DNA of 64,000 nt from Vanilla planifolia (GCA_023846275.1 CM043869.1:32866737-32930736); one strand, 5' to 3'; shown: positions 45,690 through 59,544, counted from the first letter of the stretch. Translations and numbers: made by a program. The notes: generated by a model from the letters alone, not told the origin.

Positions 45690-48600
45690 AGGTAAAAAAA
45701 TTTTATCTAATATTATTTCACTCACTGATTTTAGATCTACATCACATAATCATATCAATTGACATTGAAGAATGTCCTTTGAAACTAGTATTAAGTACCT
45801 TTGCAAAGATGTGGGTTTTCAAAGTCAAAACTAACCGCCAACAATCGAAGAAATCAATAGATAAGAATTTAACTTCATCCAAAAAATAATAATAGTAAAA
45901 TTAGCATAGCAATATAAAAAAACCCCATATGTTAAAAAGTGTTACCATAATAGTAAAAGATTGGTTCATTATCTTTCTCTAATTGAGATAATTTCATATT
46001 TACAACTTATAATTTGGATAATAATTCATGTTCTTATATTAAAAAAAGAATTTTTTTTTAATGTTTTATTAAAAAGAAGAAAAAATCTTAAAAATCAAAT
46101 AATCTTAATAAAACATTTCTCTTAAAATTAAAATAGGGCTTTAATAATAAAAGACAAAATACTTATTTTAGGATTATAAGACTAGCATTATCAAGAAGAT
46201 TAAAGATTTAATAAAGATAGGTGGTTGAATCTCTCAATCAAACCAAAACTTGTTGTCATTGAGCCTATCTTTCAATACTAGCAATTGAAGTTGAAGAGAA
46301 TTGATTAAAATATAGATTTTAGGAGAAATCAAGTCATCATCCTAAATGTGCATAATCAAATATAAAGAAATCCTCTATAAAGCAATTATTAATTCCAATG
46401 ATAAAGAATATAGCTTGAAAGTGATATCAATTGGAGTTTTATCTTGAAAAATCACTCTATTAACTAAATACTTAACCAATATTTAGTTATAATCTCTAAA
46501 ATAATCTACAACTAATCATGCCAGCTAACTTTGAATGAAATAAATGATAGAAGAACCATCAAAATATTAAATCTTCTCAAATGTCACATAATTAAACATA
46601 ATTAGACCTATCTTAGAATAAAATAAGTATAAAAGAAAAATCTAATGTGTAGCTATTAGCATACTAAGAAAATGAACATTCATTAATCATGTGCATCATC
46701 TCAAGGATACCTCCTAATAATTTGTGAAATCCTCCACTAATTTGTTGTCTTAAAATATAAGATAGAGTTACATAAAGAAATTCTAAAATTATTATAGTGA
46801 ATCAAAAATATATAAATAAAATTTAATTATCATAACCAAAATTAAATCTAATTTACTTTTCACTAGATGTTCGTCTTCTACCTAAAAATTCACGAAACAT
46901 CTTCTTACACATAAACTTTATGGAATTGATTTCTTTAAATTTTTCTCTATCTTTAACACACGTAATATGAGGTTTCTACTTTTTAATTCCTCCCAAATGG
47001 ACTAATCTCATCACTCCTAAACATGACATAGAGTATCAGAACCCAATGGTTAAGATGCCATTTATTATGTCTCCTTCTTAACATTAACATTATCAGTCAT
47101 CCTCAAAATCATAAAAAGGCAATTGATTCACCAACCCTTTCTTTTTAGAATGCTTTTAATAACCTCTATGAGCTTTATGGCATACTTCTCTCACCCAAAC
47201 TACATTTTAGTTTAAAAAGAAAAATCTATCAATGATGGAATCTAATGTGGATATGAGTCTTCACTAATATATATGTTCTTGATTATTATTGGATATATTA
47301 TCCATCCCTTAATCAATGATCATAGTTTACCATAGTAGTTACTTTTCTAGATTTATTGATGTCCTCTTTAATTATTTTTACCTAGTGACACCAAATATTC
47401 TTTTACTTGCTCATGGCCTTGTTTGAGCATACATTGTCAATTACTAAAGTGAAAAGGTCTAGGTGGCCATTACCACTCATTACCAATTAGCATTGCTTCT
47501 TTTACCAAAGATATGGCAATAAATAACATTATTATTACAATTGTACTTGAATTTTAGTTCTATTATTCTCTTTCTAATTGTATAATACTTTTTATGATAT
47601 TTAAATATGTTATATCCCTATTATAAGGCATATCTAATTAAATTCATAATAAAGGGATTAAATGCAAATAAATAAACATATAATGATACACAACTCCTTA
47701 GACAGGGACTTATAGCGAGACAAAAACCCAAATAATCCTTAACAGCAATATTATTACTTATAATAATTGAGAATAAAATTGCTCGTAATAATAATCTAAA
47801 CAAAGACATAATTATAAAAATCTATAAGATATAAAATATTAAAATTGATATAAATATGTTATAAATATGCACATCATAGTGCTATTAAAGGAATCACATA
47901 GATATCCTATATAATACTATACCCATTAAATCATTTATTGAATAAGATTCTCATCATAGCTTCATAATTCACTACTCTATATACAGTCAATAAATGACCT
48001 TTAATATAAATATTAATGAGTTTTGATAGAGTTTAGCAAATAAATCATTGTGGTAACAAACTATAATAACATGATTTAAAGGAATAAATAATAATAAAAA
48101 TAGTAACATGCTAAATAATAATTATGATATAAAACCATCAATGTATGTAAAAATGTTTTTCAACATTTATTGAATTATTCAATTTTTTCAAGTGTTTTAA
48201 TTCCTTAAAGCTTGTCTTTCTTTTTAATTATTATTTGTGAATCAAATATCTATATTCAAATATGAATGACCTTTTCCTGTAGGTATTAATAAGCTGACAT
48301 GCAGTCATATAAAGATATGGTGTCGCAAACCAATATTCTAATCATTCTATATAAATTACTAATAATTATTTGTATAATTTATAGTGGTATGTAGTGCCAA
48401 ATTAATAACTCAATCATCATGAACAAAATACTAGTGACTATCTAATGAGGTTAAGTCATCAATATCCAATAAAGGTATGAGGTCCTAAAATAATGTCTTA
48501 TTTATGTAAACAAAAAATAACATCTTAAAAAACTCTAATTCCACTATTATCATTTCATTTCATAAAGTATAAATTTACTTTAATTATCATGTCATATTTC

Positions 48601-50725
48601 AAAATAAGATCTACAATTTCCTTTTCAATATACACTCATTTCTATTTATATGTATGATATCATATATGGAGTTTCATTATCATATAAATATGTAAATAAA
48701 ATATTTATTGAAATATAAAGTTTATATGTTATATAAAATACAAATAAACCTCTAAAATAATCATTTCATGTATTATAATGTATAATATTGAATAACATAT
48801 AAAATATTTTAATTTAAAAATTATGTATTAATTTAATATTATATTTAAATCATAATTTTTAAAATTATCTACCTAAATCTAAAGTAAAAATACTTTGTTT
48901 AATTTTCTTATCTTTTAGATTCCTAATAATATCATACATGCACATAAATTATTACATAATTCTTTTTAACATAAATATCAAATACTTCCCATAATTTCAC
49001 ACCCAAACATTCATTATGTTTTCCTCTCTTACTATAATACCATCGTACCATCTTTCACACCCATCATACTATACATTGTATATAACTATATTAGATATTT
49101 CATAATCCTATCTTACCCATATTATATAATAAACACATTTGATTGTACATTCTTTTTAATTTAGGTAAATCAGCCCAACATTATTTTACCAACTTCTAAA
49201 TAACATTTTGTACATTGAAGCTATCATATGGTGCATAATTCAAGGCACTATGTGAAAGTTTAACGAACCTTATGCATACAAATTTTCTTGAACTAACTTA
49301 AAACTAAATATACCATACAATATGTTAATTATACAACATTTTCTTTTCAAACCAAAAACACAAAAAACTCCAAATCAACATGCTTTTTATTCCAATTATA
49401 TGTTTCTTCTTCTTCATTTTTATTCTCTTTATTTCTATCAACTCCTAAATACCTTTTGTAATATCTACCTTCCTAAGAACATAACCTCAATACTACTCTT
49501 TAAAACTTTTAAAAAAGAGTGATTATGTTTACATCAAGTTTAGTAGAATGACTCATCTTTTACATATGTTCATCTATTTTGTATTTTCTAATTAAATGGC
49601 TCTTTTTAGTGGATATTTAAACCTTGCAACTTTGAAATTTGACGCACCAAAAAGAAAAAAAATGGGAGAGATCATAAAAAAAGATTAACAAAAGAAATTT
49701 TGTCGCAAAGATGAATGCATAATTATATAGCTTCTCTTGGGATGGTTTTAACATATATCATCCTATGCATAATTTAATTATATTAAAATTTGGTTTTTGT
49801 TGCAAGGGCTCCAAGGAAGATAATAAATTAAAGAAAATAAATTTTTATAATATTTGTTTGTTTTGATATTGAATTTCTCTTCGTTGTGTGATATGATTTT
49901 TTGTTTTGTGTTGTAATCCTTTGTTTTGTCTACATTAACTTAATTACTCTTTTATCATATTTGACTTATAAAATAATTAAATTAATTTTTTCATTTTCTT
50001 ATAAAAAATCAAATATTTTTAAATATTGTTCAAAATAATCAAATTCATATTATTTGTTTCTTTTTTATATTAATAATTTAGTTTCAAAATGTGATTATAC
50101 AATAATTTTTAGAAAATTACTTTATTAACAAAGTGAGTTTTAAAATACTTTATTTTATAGTTCATTTTCCTATTACATTGGGAAAAATCATTATTTGTCA
50201 CTTGTATGTTAATTGGCCTCCACCTTCTATTCTTTTTTGAATATATAATTATACATCATATAATTATTAAGTTAATGATCATCGTGACATGGAAAAACCG
50301 AACTTCCTTTGCTTTTGTCCTTCATAAACTTATTTCAAGTATAGGTCTCTTTGACATGATTTAAAAAACTTAGAAAAAAAACGATAAAATAGTTTTAAAA
50401 ATAGATTTTTCAAGTGATTATGAAAAAACTCTTCAATAAATTACAAAAAAAAAGGTTATTAAAATATTTTATTTTTTTAAGTTTAAAAAATTTTATTTAA
50501 CAAAATTGCCTAATTTCTTAACTTATAATAAGTAATTTTCTCTATTTTTTTAATCGAAAACGCCAAGACAAATTTTTCAGACAGCTGTTTGAGCATTCAT
50601 ATTAGTCTGGAGTTCATGAATCGATTTCATCGTTAACTATAAAGAGGCTGAGATTATCTATTAACAAAAACTTCTCAGATATTAATGCTATACTTTATTT
50701 GAAAGAAATAAATGAAGAAAACAAA
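45690..50725. other. Long AT-rich intergenic stretch, no gene seen
   Basis: About 5 kb of very AT-rich DNA with no frame of interest and no clear repeat pair. Probably highly decayed transposon sequence. Confidence 0.55.
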
Positions 50726-50755
50726 TAATAATAATAATAATAATAAATAATAAAA
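50726..50755. repeat. (AAT)n microsatellite
   Basis: About eight AAT/ATA units followed by interrupted units. Confidence 0.9.
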
Positions 50756-50914
50756 TAAAAAGTCATTTTATTTACATAACATTTGAAAAAACAAATTAAT
50801 TTTTTCAAATAAAAAAATAAGAAAGATAGAAAATCAGAGAACTTGGCAAAGAACGCTTCTTATAGCTTCAGAACCCCAAGAGATTTATAACAGTAAGCAA
50901 ATAAAAAATAAGAT

Positions 50915-51803
50915 GACTACAAGTTTAAGGATAAATATGCCATAAAATTTGCAAAATATCCAAATCTTGCATTAAAATCCTTGCAAATCTTTCAAATAAG
51001 TTACCAATACTCATCTCTCTCTCTCTCTCTAGATACTTAATACCCATCAATCAAAAACCTTCCTTTTCAATCAGTCTAACTCTATAAATTATTTCACATG
51101 TAAATCTTAATAATACAACTTTCATTAAGATCACTCATAAGAGTTGGTCTTAAACAATATTGATTGATGTGTTGTTCTTATAAATAAACAGAACATCTAA
51201 CAAAGATTTTAAGGTCATCCTAGAAGAACACAATGCCAACGAATAGTCATAAAAATTCAAACTTAGAAGTTGTATGAATAAAAAGCAAGCCAAAATAATA
51301 TGTAGAATCTATTTTACCCACAGCTCAATCTTTACTCTTTTTAGAAGATAAAGCCTCCATGAATGGAGGTCAAGAAGGCAAATCTAAGAAATGAAACACT
51401 AAAAGTAGAAAAACGATTGAACAAATTAGGATAATTAAACCACCAATACTAAAGCAGTCCCCACATTGACAAGATTTCAGAGAACTTGATGAAGAAGAAG
51501 AAGAAAAACAAAGAAATTGAATTCTATGGAGGGAACTATTCAAAATCAACAACTTGATTAAGTAAATCTAAGGAGATGCTCATTTACAAAGAATAGTTCA
51601 CTAGGACTAGTATAACCCCTTAAGGAACGTTTGTTACAGATTGAGGCCTACAAGTTTAAAGATGAATATGGCCTTAAAATTTGAAAAAGATCCAAATCTT
51701 GTATTAAGAACCTTGCAAATCTTTCCAATTAGTTGCCAATACTCATCTATCTCTCTCTCTTGATACTTAATACTCATCAAAAACCTCCGTTTTCAATCAG
51801 CCT
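50915..51803. repeat. Pair of diverged direct repeats about 730 bp apart
   Basis: 50915-51083 and 51648-51803 share the order 'ctacaagtttaa-gat-aatatg', 'ccaaatcttg-attaa', 'ccttgcaaatctttc', 'ccaatactcatct', a CT microsatellite, 'gatacttaata-ccatca' and 'ttttcaatcag-ctaactc'. The spacer holds a 60-codon minus-strand frame (51370-51549) with a Ser run and one hydrophobic segment, unrecognised. A short non-autonomous LTR (TRIM-like) element or a simple duplication would both fit. Confidence 0.75.
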
Positions 51804-54800
51804 AACTCGCTTGGTCTAAGTAAATCACTGCTTTAGCCACTCTCATTAGATATCTTTCAGTGTCGTTTGATGCCTTCTATGAAAAATGACAAGCAGATTG
51901 AAAAAAGTTTCTTTATCTACTCAAATGAAGCACCATTTTGAATTCATGTAAAGAAGTCCAAGAGAATTTCATGCAAACGTATAACAAAAAAAGCATGACT
52001 ACATGGCATATTATGCCTTTGTTTAAAGGTAAGGGCTTATTTGTTAGTGTTCCAGTGTATATAAAGAACAAAACATTCATGCTCTCTTATGTTGTGTATT
52101 CAGTATAACACTTTTTTTTCATTTTTGATAAATGTTGTAGTTTCAATTGATAAACATAAAAACTTCAATCCTTCTGCATGCTTTATTGACAAATAATGAC
52201 ATAAAAACTAATTGAATGATCATGTTTTCAAAGTTTTTTTACATGTTTGTGTTTTCAAAATCTAGCAACATAAGAATGAAGAAAGAATGCTTGTTACTAT
52301 ATAAGATTAGAGTTAAGATAAAGAATTGCTCCACTTAAAAATGAATTATGTTAAGTCATACAATGAAAAAGTTACATAAAGGGTGACTATATGGATGAGC
52401 CGTTTGACAAAGAAACAAGAGAAAATAGATCTATTTTCAAAATTGATATTGATTCAAAAGACGTATAAAGAAGTCTGCGACAAGTACCTATAAGGATATT
52501 TGCTAGGAAATATGGACATGACATAGCCATAAGGACATGACACAACACAATACAAGCAATTTTAAGAAAAATAAAGGACAGAAACAGAAGACACTGCGCA
52601 TACACATATAAAACTTTACAATTAACAATTGATAAAACATGATAAACAAAAAGCAACACAGCAGGAGAAAAATAAAAATGATTCAATGACCATTCAACAG
52701 GATCATATCAGAGAACAAAATAACAAAAAAATGATTTCAAATTTAAGCATTGAAAGAACCAGAAAAACAAAAAAATCGGGCTTATCATCTAAACAACAAG
52801 CTTATTATTCCAAAACATTTTTCAACAACACATTGATTGAAGGAATGATTTTCTTGATATATCTTTCTCAACATCATGGCCCCAATAATGGATTCACTTA
52901 TCACAAACCACCAAGTCTATTAGACCTTGCTTTATCTTCTTAAACCTTTTGAGCATGACAATAACATATGCAAAGCGTGTTTCTGTAATGGCCAATTGCT
53001 TGTTTTGAACATGCTAATTAGTTGTCGCCAAACTCATAAAATGGTCCATGAAGAAATGCTTAATGAAATTAGCATTTCCAAAACCTTAACTATGCCATTT
53101 TTCTTTATTTTACATGCCTCACCACGTCCTTGTAAGACTCTTGAAGTGTGAGCTGTGAGTCCCAAGTGCTTATTCTGTCCTAAAATAAGCATAGTGCCCT
53201 TAAAGTGTCGTTATTTTTTATGTTTATAATTCAGACACATAATGATGTATGTCCAACTTAGAAAGTTTCCTGCTTCCTAGGTTGGAAGGAAGGAATAGCA
53301 ATGATTATGCACGAAAGAGTAAAGATAGGTATAATGGATCAGCTATGTCTTCTCATATTGATTCAAAAGTTTGGGAAGAATTTCCATTTTACAATTGAAT
53401 GACATCACAGCTCAACCACAAATCCTTTTACGAAAAAAGTGACAAGTCAAGCTTAAGTTGAGGTGAATTAGGATCAGATTTTTGCAGATGACACAAGCCT
53501 AAAGATAAAGAAAAAAATCGATTTGCAAAAGGGCCATTTTAGATCTGAAAGAATTTTATGCAAACAAACATATAAATAAGTGTTATAGTACATCAATTTA
53601 ATTGAAATAAAATCACTCACATCATGTAGATGATAAATGAAACAAAATCACTTATACCATGAAGAGGGAGGAGGCAAGACATCTTACAAAAACGTGAAGC
53701 AGATTTTGATTTCAAAAGTAATATCTCAATAGCATACGCAATGTGATGCAAAACATTTGAGATTCCATGTGACAAAGCAACTGCACTTTAGCCTCAAGTT
53801 AAATTTTATAAGTACATTGTGAAACCAACAGAGTTATGCAAGTCAAAACTTTGGCAAACATGGCTAAAGCACTTACATAAAATAAGCATGTCAAGTGAGA
53901 TAAGAACACTAACATACAGATTAATAGCTAACCATACAAGAGCAGGATTAGAATGAGCATCCTCAGGATGATTAGGAAAGCAAGAAGTAAAGGTAATTTT
54001 GGAGAGATTTAAAGGTAGTTTGGACAGGTAAAGCATTTACCTGTATATATCCACTAAGAAAAGTGGCATCATTAGACTACAAAAGACTAATTTCAATATG
54101 AGAGATTAAAAAATAGGACAAAATACTATAAGGACAGACCTTGCATATCCCAAGATTTATCATTTGATGGAGCAAAATAAAAACTAAGAATTCACATAGC
54201 CAATCCCATTTAACAAGATTAAGTTTTGTTTTCATGCTTTAAAAAATATTGTGCTTTTAAAAGTAATTGGCTAGATCATCCAAGCTGATCAAAATTAATG
54301 AATGACTACGGAGCTCAAGTGACTACAATGGCATATTATGACTTCATTTCAATTGAGTGCAACAAGGAAGCAACCATTGTAGAGAGGTCATATCCCATAA
54401 CGTTTTCTATTTTCTCTAATAAAAACTAAAAAAGAAAAGAGCAAAGCAATGAACTAGTCAAAAATTTGCTTCGATTAGGGAAACCTTATAGAGGATTAAG
54501 TTTCCTAATGAAATTTGAGGTTAAGTTGAAACTCTACTAATGCTTTGTTTTTGTGAGGCTTGGATATTTGTAGTTTCTCCAAAAAACCCCAAAATGCCTA
54601 TTCCCTTGACTATATACACATCATTTGGTATTATGTAAGCATTACTATTTTTCATATTGTTTTTAATTTTTATTATATAAAATAATTATTAATGTTACCA
54701 TTTTTTAATAATTATTATTTACTATTTTTATTTTTTAAAAAAACCAAAAATACTAATTGAAGGGGGAAATGTCGCCTACAATCATCATAGCCTAGCTCCA

Positions 54801-54857
54801 TGTGATGCTCAAGGCAAAATGTGTAGTGCATGACGAGTGCACGATTATACCATGAAG
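51804..54857. other. Intergenic DNA with exon-like scraps
   Basis: Mostly AT-rich. Three short patches look coding-like. On the plus strand 53283-53397 reads LEGRNSNDYARKSKD and on to KVWEEFPFYN before a stop, preceded by a CT-rich 'cttcctag'. On the minus strand 54060-53920 contains DAHSNPALVWLAINLY after a possible 'cctgag' acceptor. On the minus strand about 53100-52950 contains SNWPLQKHALHMLLS. None could be joined into a gene and no family was recognised. Confidence 0.3.
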
Positions 54858-55558
54858 TGTTTCGTGCTAAGGAAATCCCACAAGAGGGGGGGTGAATTGT
54901 GTATTTAAAATTTTATGAATTTCAAAATTAAACTTAAAAACCTTTAAGCAAGAGTAAAGAGAGTTGAACACACAAATTTTTAAGTGGTTCGACTCAAAAC
55001 CGAGTCTACGTCCACCCCCAACCGGTGTTGGGAAAAGTCCACTAAATGCACCGATTACGAGTGAGGTTTTTCGTACGGTTCACCTCAAACCTACTTGGGA
55101 TTTTTATTACGGCTAATCCCAAACCTACTTGAGTTTTTACCGGGCTCAACTCAAACCCGGGGCTTTAGCACTACTGCCGGGATGCCCTTGCCCCAAAACG
55201 AAAAATACAACGATTGGCAAAAAGAACTTAGAAGAAATCGGAGAAAAGAGGAGACACACACAATCGACAAATTAGAGGGATAGAAATTGAGAAATAATTG
55301 AAAAACCTCTAATTCCAATAGCCTTCTTGCCGCTTTGCTTTTTGAGCTTGGATGCACCATTTTTGCTTGAGTGCTCGAATTTTGAGATATGAAATCTTTG
55401 GAAAATTTAGCAAAGGTTAAACTGAAAAATACATCAATTTTCCCTATTTATAGAGCTCAAATTTGAGCTCTAAAAACAACCCCAACGGCTCCAAAAATTA
55501 ATTAGCCGTTTGGGCAACGGACGGAAAGCAGCCACCGTCCGATCCAGGCCCAAAAACG

Positions 55559-55776
55559 AACGGCGCAGATTGATTTACGCATTTTACCGTTCGGGCTTAA
55601 TCCAAAGCGTTGGATCTGGGCGCGTAATCGAACGGCACGGATTAAATCTCGCGATTACCGTTTACGCGATTTAATCCCGTGCGTAGGATCCGGGCGCAAA
55701 GATGAACGACACAGATTTTACCTTACGGGATGAATCCTGTGCGTTGGATCCGGGCGGGTTTGATCTGAGCCATTGG
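55559..55776. repeat. Three tandem units of 72-74 bp inside the LTR-like block
   Basis: Units begin aacggcgcagatt (55559), aacggcacggatt (55631) and aacgacacagatt (55705), and close with variants of cgttggatccgggcg. Unit 2 contains the inverted pair GGATTAAATC...GATTTAATCC (about 55639-55676). Confidence 0.85.
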
Positions 55777-55805
55777 ATCCCGCGAAGGCTGAAACTGGGA
55801 TTTTT

Positions 55806-55817
55806 AGTCCCACATTG
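55806..55817 (+). promoter_or_regulatory. USE-like element of plant snRNA promoters
   Basis: AGTCCCACATTG differs by one base from the plant Upstream Sequence Element RTCCCACATCG. It is separated by 23 bp from the TATA box at 55841, which is the spacing of Pol III-type plant snRNA promoters such as U6. Pol II snRNA genes have about 10 bp more. Confidence 0.5.
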
Positions 55818-55840
55818 CGTATGCGAAAGTGTTGGAGCGC

Positions 55841-55847
55841 TATATAA
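55841..55847 (+). promoter_or_regulatory. TATA box in LTR-like block
   Basis: TATATAA in the context gcgcTATATAAgaaa, 23 bp after the USE-like motif. It may be the LTR promoter (Pol II) or, with the USE, a Pol III start. Confidence 0.6.
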
Positions 55848-55870
55848 GAAATCCACCCTGATTATATTGC

Positions 55871-56095
55871 GAGCCTCTTTGGGGTTGGCTCCCCCCTTCC
55901 TTGACCAGGACTTGATCACCTGGTTCGGGTTGACTTAGCCAAGCATTGTTCATTGACCGTTAACCGCGCTGCAGTTTGACCTAGCCGAGCTCCTCTCGGC
56001 GGGCTTTGGGCGGGCTTGGCTTAGCCAGGCACTGTTGATTTGACCGTTGACCAGCGCTAGCCGAGCTCCTCTCGGCGGGCTTGGCTCGCCCTTTT
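55871..56095 (+). ncRNA. Candidate structured Pol III transcript (hypothetical)
   Basis: Starting 23-24 nt after the TATA box, the expected Pol III start, the sequence is GC-rich and can form clear stems. These are GAGCC/GGCTC at 55871-55891, ACCAGG/CCTGGT at about 55907-55924, and CCGAG/CTCGG twice, at about 55985-55999 and 56061-56075. The first TTTT is at 56092-56095, a possible terminator, giving about 225 nt. It does not resemble U6, U3, 7SL or MRP by eye. It may simply be the R/U5 region of an LTR. Confidence 0.22.
55927..56092. repeat. Two tandem units with 86-bp period
   Basis: Both units run from 'cgggtt(g)a/gcttagcca' through 'ttgaccgtt-acc' and 'tagccgagctcctctcggcg' to 'ggctt'. 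The second has a short internal deletion. Confidence 0.85.
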
Positions 56096-56230
56096 CGTGT
56101 CAACCAAATTTTTATTTTTAAATTAAATTTTTTAATTTCTAAAAGACCTGGACGGGCTGTTTTCGCGCCGGGTCGACCCGCCCATTGCTACAGTGCATTT
56201 TCCCGAGACTTCAGCTGTTTTATGGTATTT

Positions 56231-59200
56231 TTGACGAATTTTTGTGCCAAAAATTTGAATATAAGTGTATAAAAATAATTTTATATTCTTATAGTATTAT
56301 AAGTTATTTAAATAGCTATGAAAAGAAATTCATGAAAAACAATTCCAAAATAATATTAAAAAATCAAATACCAATGTCTATACATTTTGTCAAATATGTT
56401 TGGCCCAAAAATCAAAATTCAGTATTAAATAACTTTATAATATTTTTAAATGTTAATACTACTAGTGTGCCTCATAATCTCAAAGTTTGGACATATCAAA
56501 ATCAAGAGAAATAAAAAGAAATTCAATTATAAAAAATCTTGTGCATATCTCAAATTTCCTTGAAGTATGCCATGACCTCAAGGCCCTTAGAGACCATTAT
56601 TTTAGACATCTAAGATACATGGCTTGATTTAATTAATTATTAACAATTTTACTTAAAATCAAACCCAAATAAAATATACACATTTATGCTTGACTCATCA
56701 AACACAAGGGTGTAACATACCACCTACTAAGTGGGCCCCACACAACACTTGGGATACCCTAGGCATGACAACCTTGCGCCAACCCACCATCAGGCGTGTG
56801 CCCTGTTAAGGGTACCATGGCTGACATGCACACAATTGCCTCTATTACTTTTTATACTATTCCTCTTTCTTTTTATATTCTTTATTTATTATATATTATT
56901 TTTTAATTAACTAGTTTTTTAATTCATTATTTTTTTATATTTTTTTAATATTTTTATCTAATTAATTAATTTATTTATTATTGTTGTTCTTGTTATTATT
57001 ATTAGCATATTTTAGAATATTTTTTAACACTTTTGATTTTATGTGTAAAAGTTATAATTTAACAGTGACTTATGACACACTTGAGGGTCATTACCTTGAA
57101 GGACTAACAAAAATAACCACTAAATCTGTTGTATCAATATCATCATATTTCATTACAATATGATGAAAAAAAATTTTCTTTTCATTATTTGTTTCACATC
57201 TCTTTGCATTTTAGTAAATCATATTTTATTCATACAAATTTGCTTTCTTATTATTAAGTCAAATATGTTATATATTAAACATCTTTTCACTCAAATATTA
57301 CTCTTCAAAGCTCTCCACATATACAAAACATAAAGCATACAACATAAATCATAACATCTTGATTCACAACATTTAACATCACATCAAAACAAATAAGCAT
57401 AACAAGTATGTGTATTCCAAACCACAAATCAAAAAATAATAATATTATTTTAATTTATAATTTATCAAAAATTCTCTCAAAAAAAGGCTTTTTTGTCCAT
57501 AAAATATTATTAGAACCTTAAAGAAAAATTCATTTATATTAGTATTTATTCATTTCTTAAATAAAAATGATGCAAAATCCTGAAATTCTACATATTGCTA
57601 ACCGATTAAACTGATTATGTCATCTAGTATTAACAAATCAAACTATTCAATCTCATTTCAATATAATATGCATATTACTTGAAGCTTTTAACACTATTAG
57701 ATTAGTCAATCTTGATTTTCAGACAAGATGATCTCATACGCATATAATGTCTATTATTTTAATATAACATAATTGATTGAATTGTCTAATTTTAGTGATC
57801 AAAATGTCTCATCAAAAGAAAAATGCAAGACTATCATGTCCAAGCTATTTAAAATAAGCCAAAATGAATTAATAACATCATCCCCCTATGGTTAAACAAG
57901 AAAAGTCATAGTGAATAGAGAGTTCTTCCCTACCATTTTGTATTAACACTTAGTACTAAAGATAAAATTATCCTTAAGCTTGCATGCAATGCCTTCCCTC
58001 TTCTTTCTTGCTTCTTGTTATTCACCTCCTTAAGTTATATAATAGCAATTCTTCATAGCTCTCTTCTTCCTTCCCTTTCTCTTGGCTTAAGCCTGGATTC
58101 CTCTCAAACTCTCTCCCTCTTGATGAATATTTTCAAAATAACTTGAATTTTCAAAACTACAAAGTGTCATAACAAACCACTTATATAACTTATCTACAAT
58201 TTTGAAAGTCATCATTTATTTATCTCTAGGTATAATCATAATTTGATGATAATCATATTTAAGATTTATCTTCAAGAAATAGTTGACACAAGAAATTAAA
58301 TCAACGTGTCATCAAGCAAAAGATCCCAAAAAGTCCTCAAAACAACTCCAACAACTCTCCTGATGATTATAATCAATTTCACAATTTCAATCAAGCTAAT
58401 CATAAAAAATTACTACTAAATGTATTGTATACAATCCTTGAGCAACAGCGCATGCAATGCTTGCACAAGACTTGTGGTGCAGCGCATGGTTGTGCAAGGG
58501 CGCAGTACGGTGACTCACAGAGCGCACGACACAATGCTATGCAAGCACAAGGCTTACGATAAAGGATTTATTTTCCTTTCCGTACTATCTGCCATGATAA
58601 GTACCATGCAAAGTGTACATGACATACTATACATTAATAATTAATATACCATACATTATCTGTGAAGGCAATATTCATTGCGTACTGTACGTCAAAATCC
58701 ATATACAATACATGCAGCCCATATATATGTCATACTTGATGACCACGTATCATATGTTAACTTCAATTTTTCAAGACTAAAAATAATTCACATTCTAAAT
58801 TCTTATATATCTTGGAAAAGTTCATGATCTTTAATTCATCTTAATGAATCAAAATGAAATTTGTGAATGCTAAAAATTAATTTGTAAAATTTTGCAACCA
58901 AAACTTTTCTCTCTTACTTCTCAATGCCAACTTGATCATAATGACAAGTTATGAATTAAGATGTAATCATTTGATGCAACTCATATCTTGAAATATCCTA
59001 AAATTAATTGATCAAATTGATTTGAATTTCCTAGTGATATCAAAAGCAATATCCATCAAATCTTAGACATGATGCGTATGAAAGCAAATATGTGCATTCA
59101 AACTCTTTATAATTAAGATAAACATCAAACCAATCTTTTGACAAAAGTCATTAGAAAGTGAAAAACTCTTTTTTAAAAGTCTAAAAGCCTTAGACTCATG

Positions 59201-59544
59201 CACACCATTGTAGTTGCTCGTTCATCATTCATGTTCTTGAAGTTTTATGAGAATCAAACAATTTAAACACTTTCTAAGCCACTCTGAGATCTCTAAGTCT
59301 ATCTATATTAGATGTAACTTATAAAATATGCTAAACAGATACATTAGATCATCACAATAGACATTTTAAGGGTTTTTTATCATTAAAATCAAATGTTATC
59401 TTTGGACTCATGTAGTTCAATAATCTTTTTAATTGCATTACTATCAATATATGTTATCCAGATTCTATCCTTCTTGGGTGTTAATAGAACAAGAACAACA
59501 CATAAACTTAAGCTTTCTTAAAGAAATCCTTACTGAAGAAGTGC
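56231..59544. other. Intergenic DNA, no gene seen
   Basis: AT-rich except for 56700-56830 and 58430-58560. The latter has a near-repeat ('caatgcttgcacaagactt' and 'caatgctatgcaagcacaag'). No protein family or RNA gene recognised; probably retrotransposon LTR debris. Confidence 0.5.

Larger units (their letters stand above)
54858..56230 (+). repeat. GC-rich LTR-like block (SIRE/copia-type)
   Basis: Base composition rises abruptly against both flanks. The left part has 'agagggggggtgaattgtg' followed by AT-rich text, a pattern known from the LTRs of SIRE/Maximus-type copia elements in many plants. The block then holds tandem repeats, a TATA promoter and a 'gctacagtgca' motif near 56190. No coding domains or partner LTR are nearby, so it is probably a solo LTR. 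Exact ends are uncertain; 54858 is chosen from a TGTTTCG start. Confidence 0.55.
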
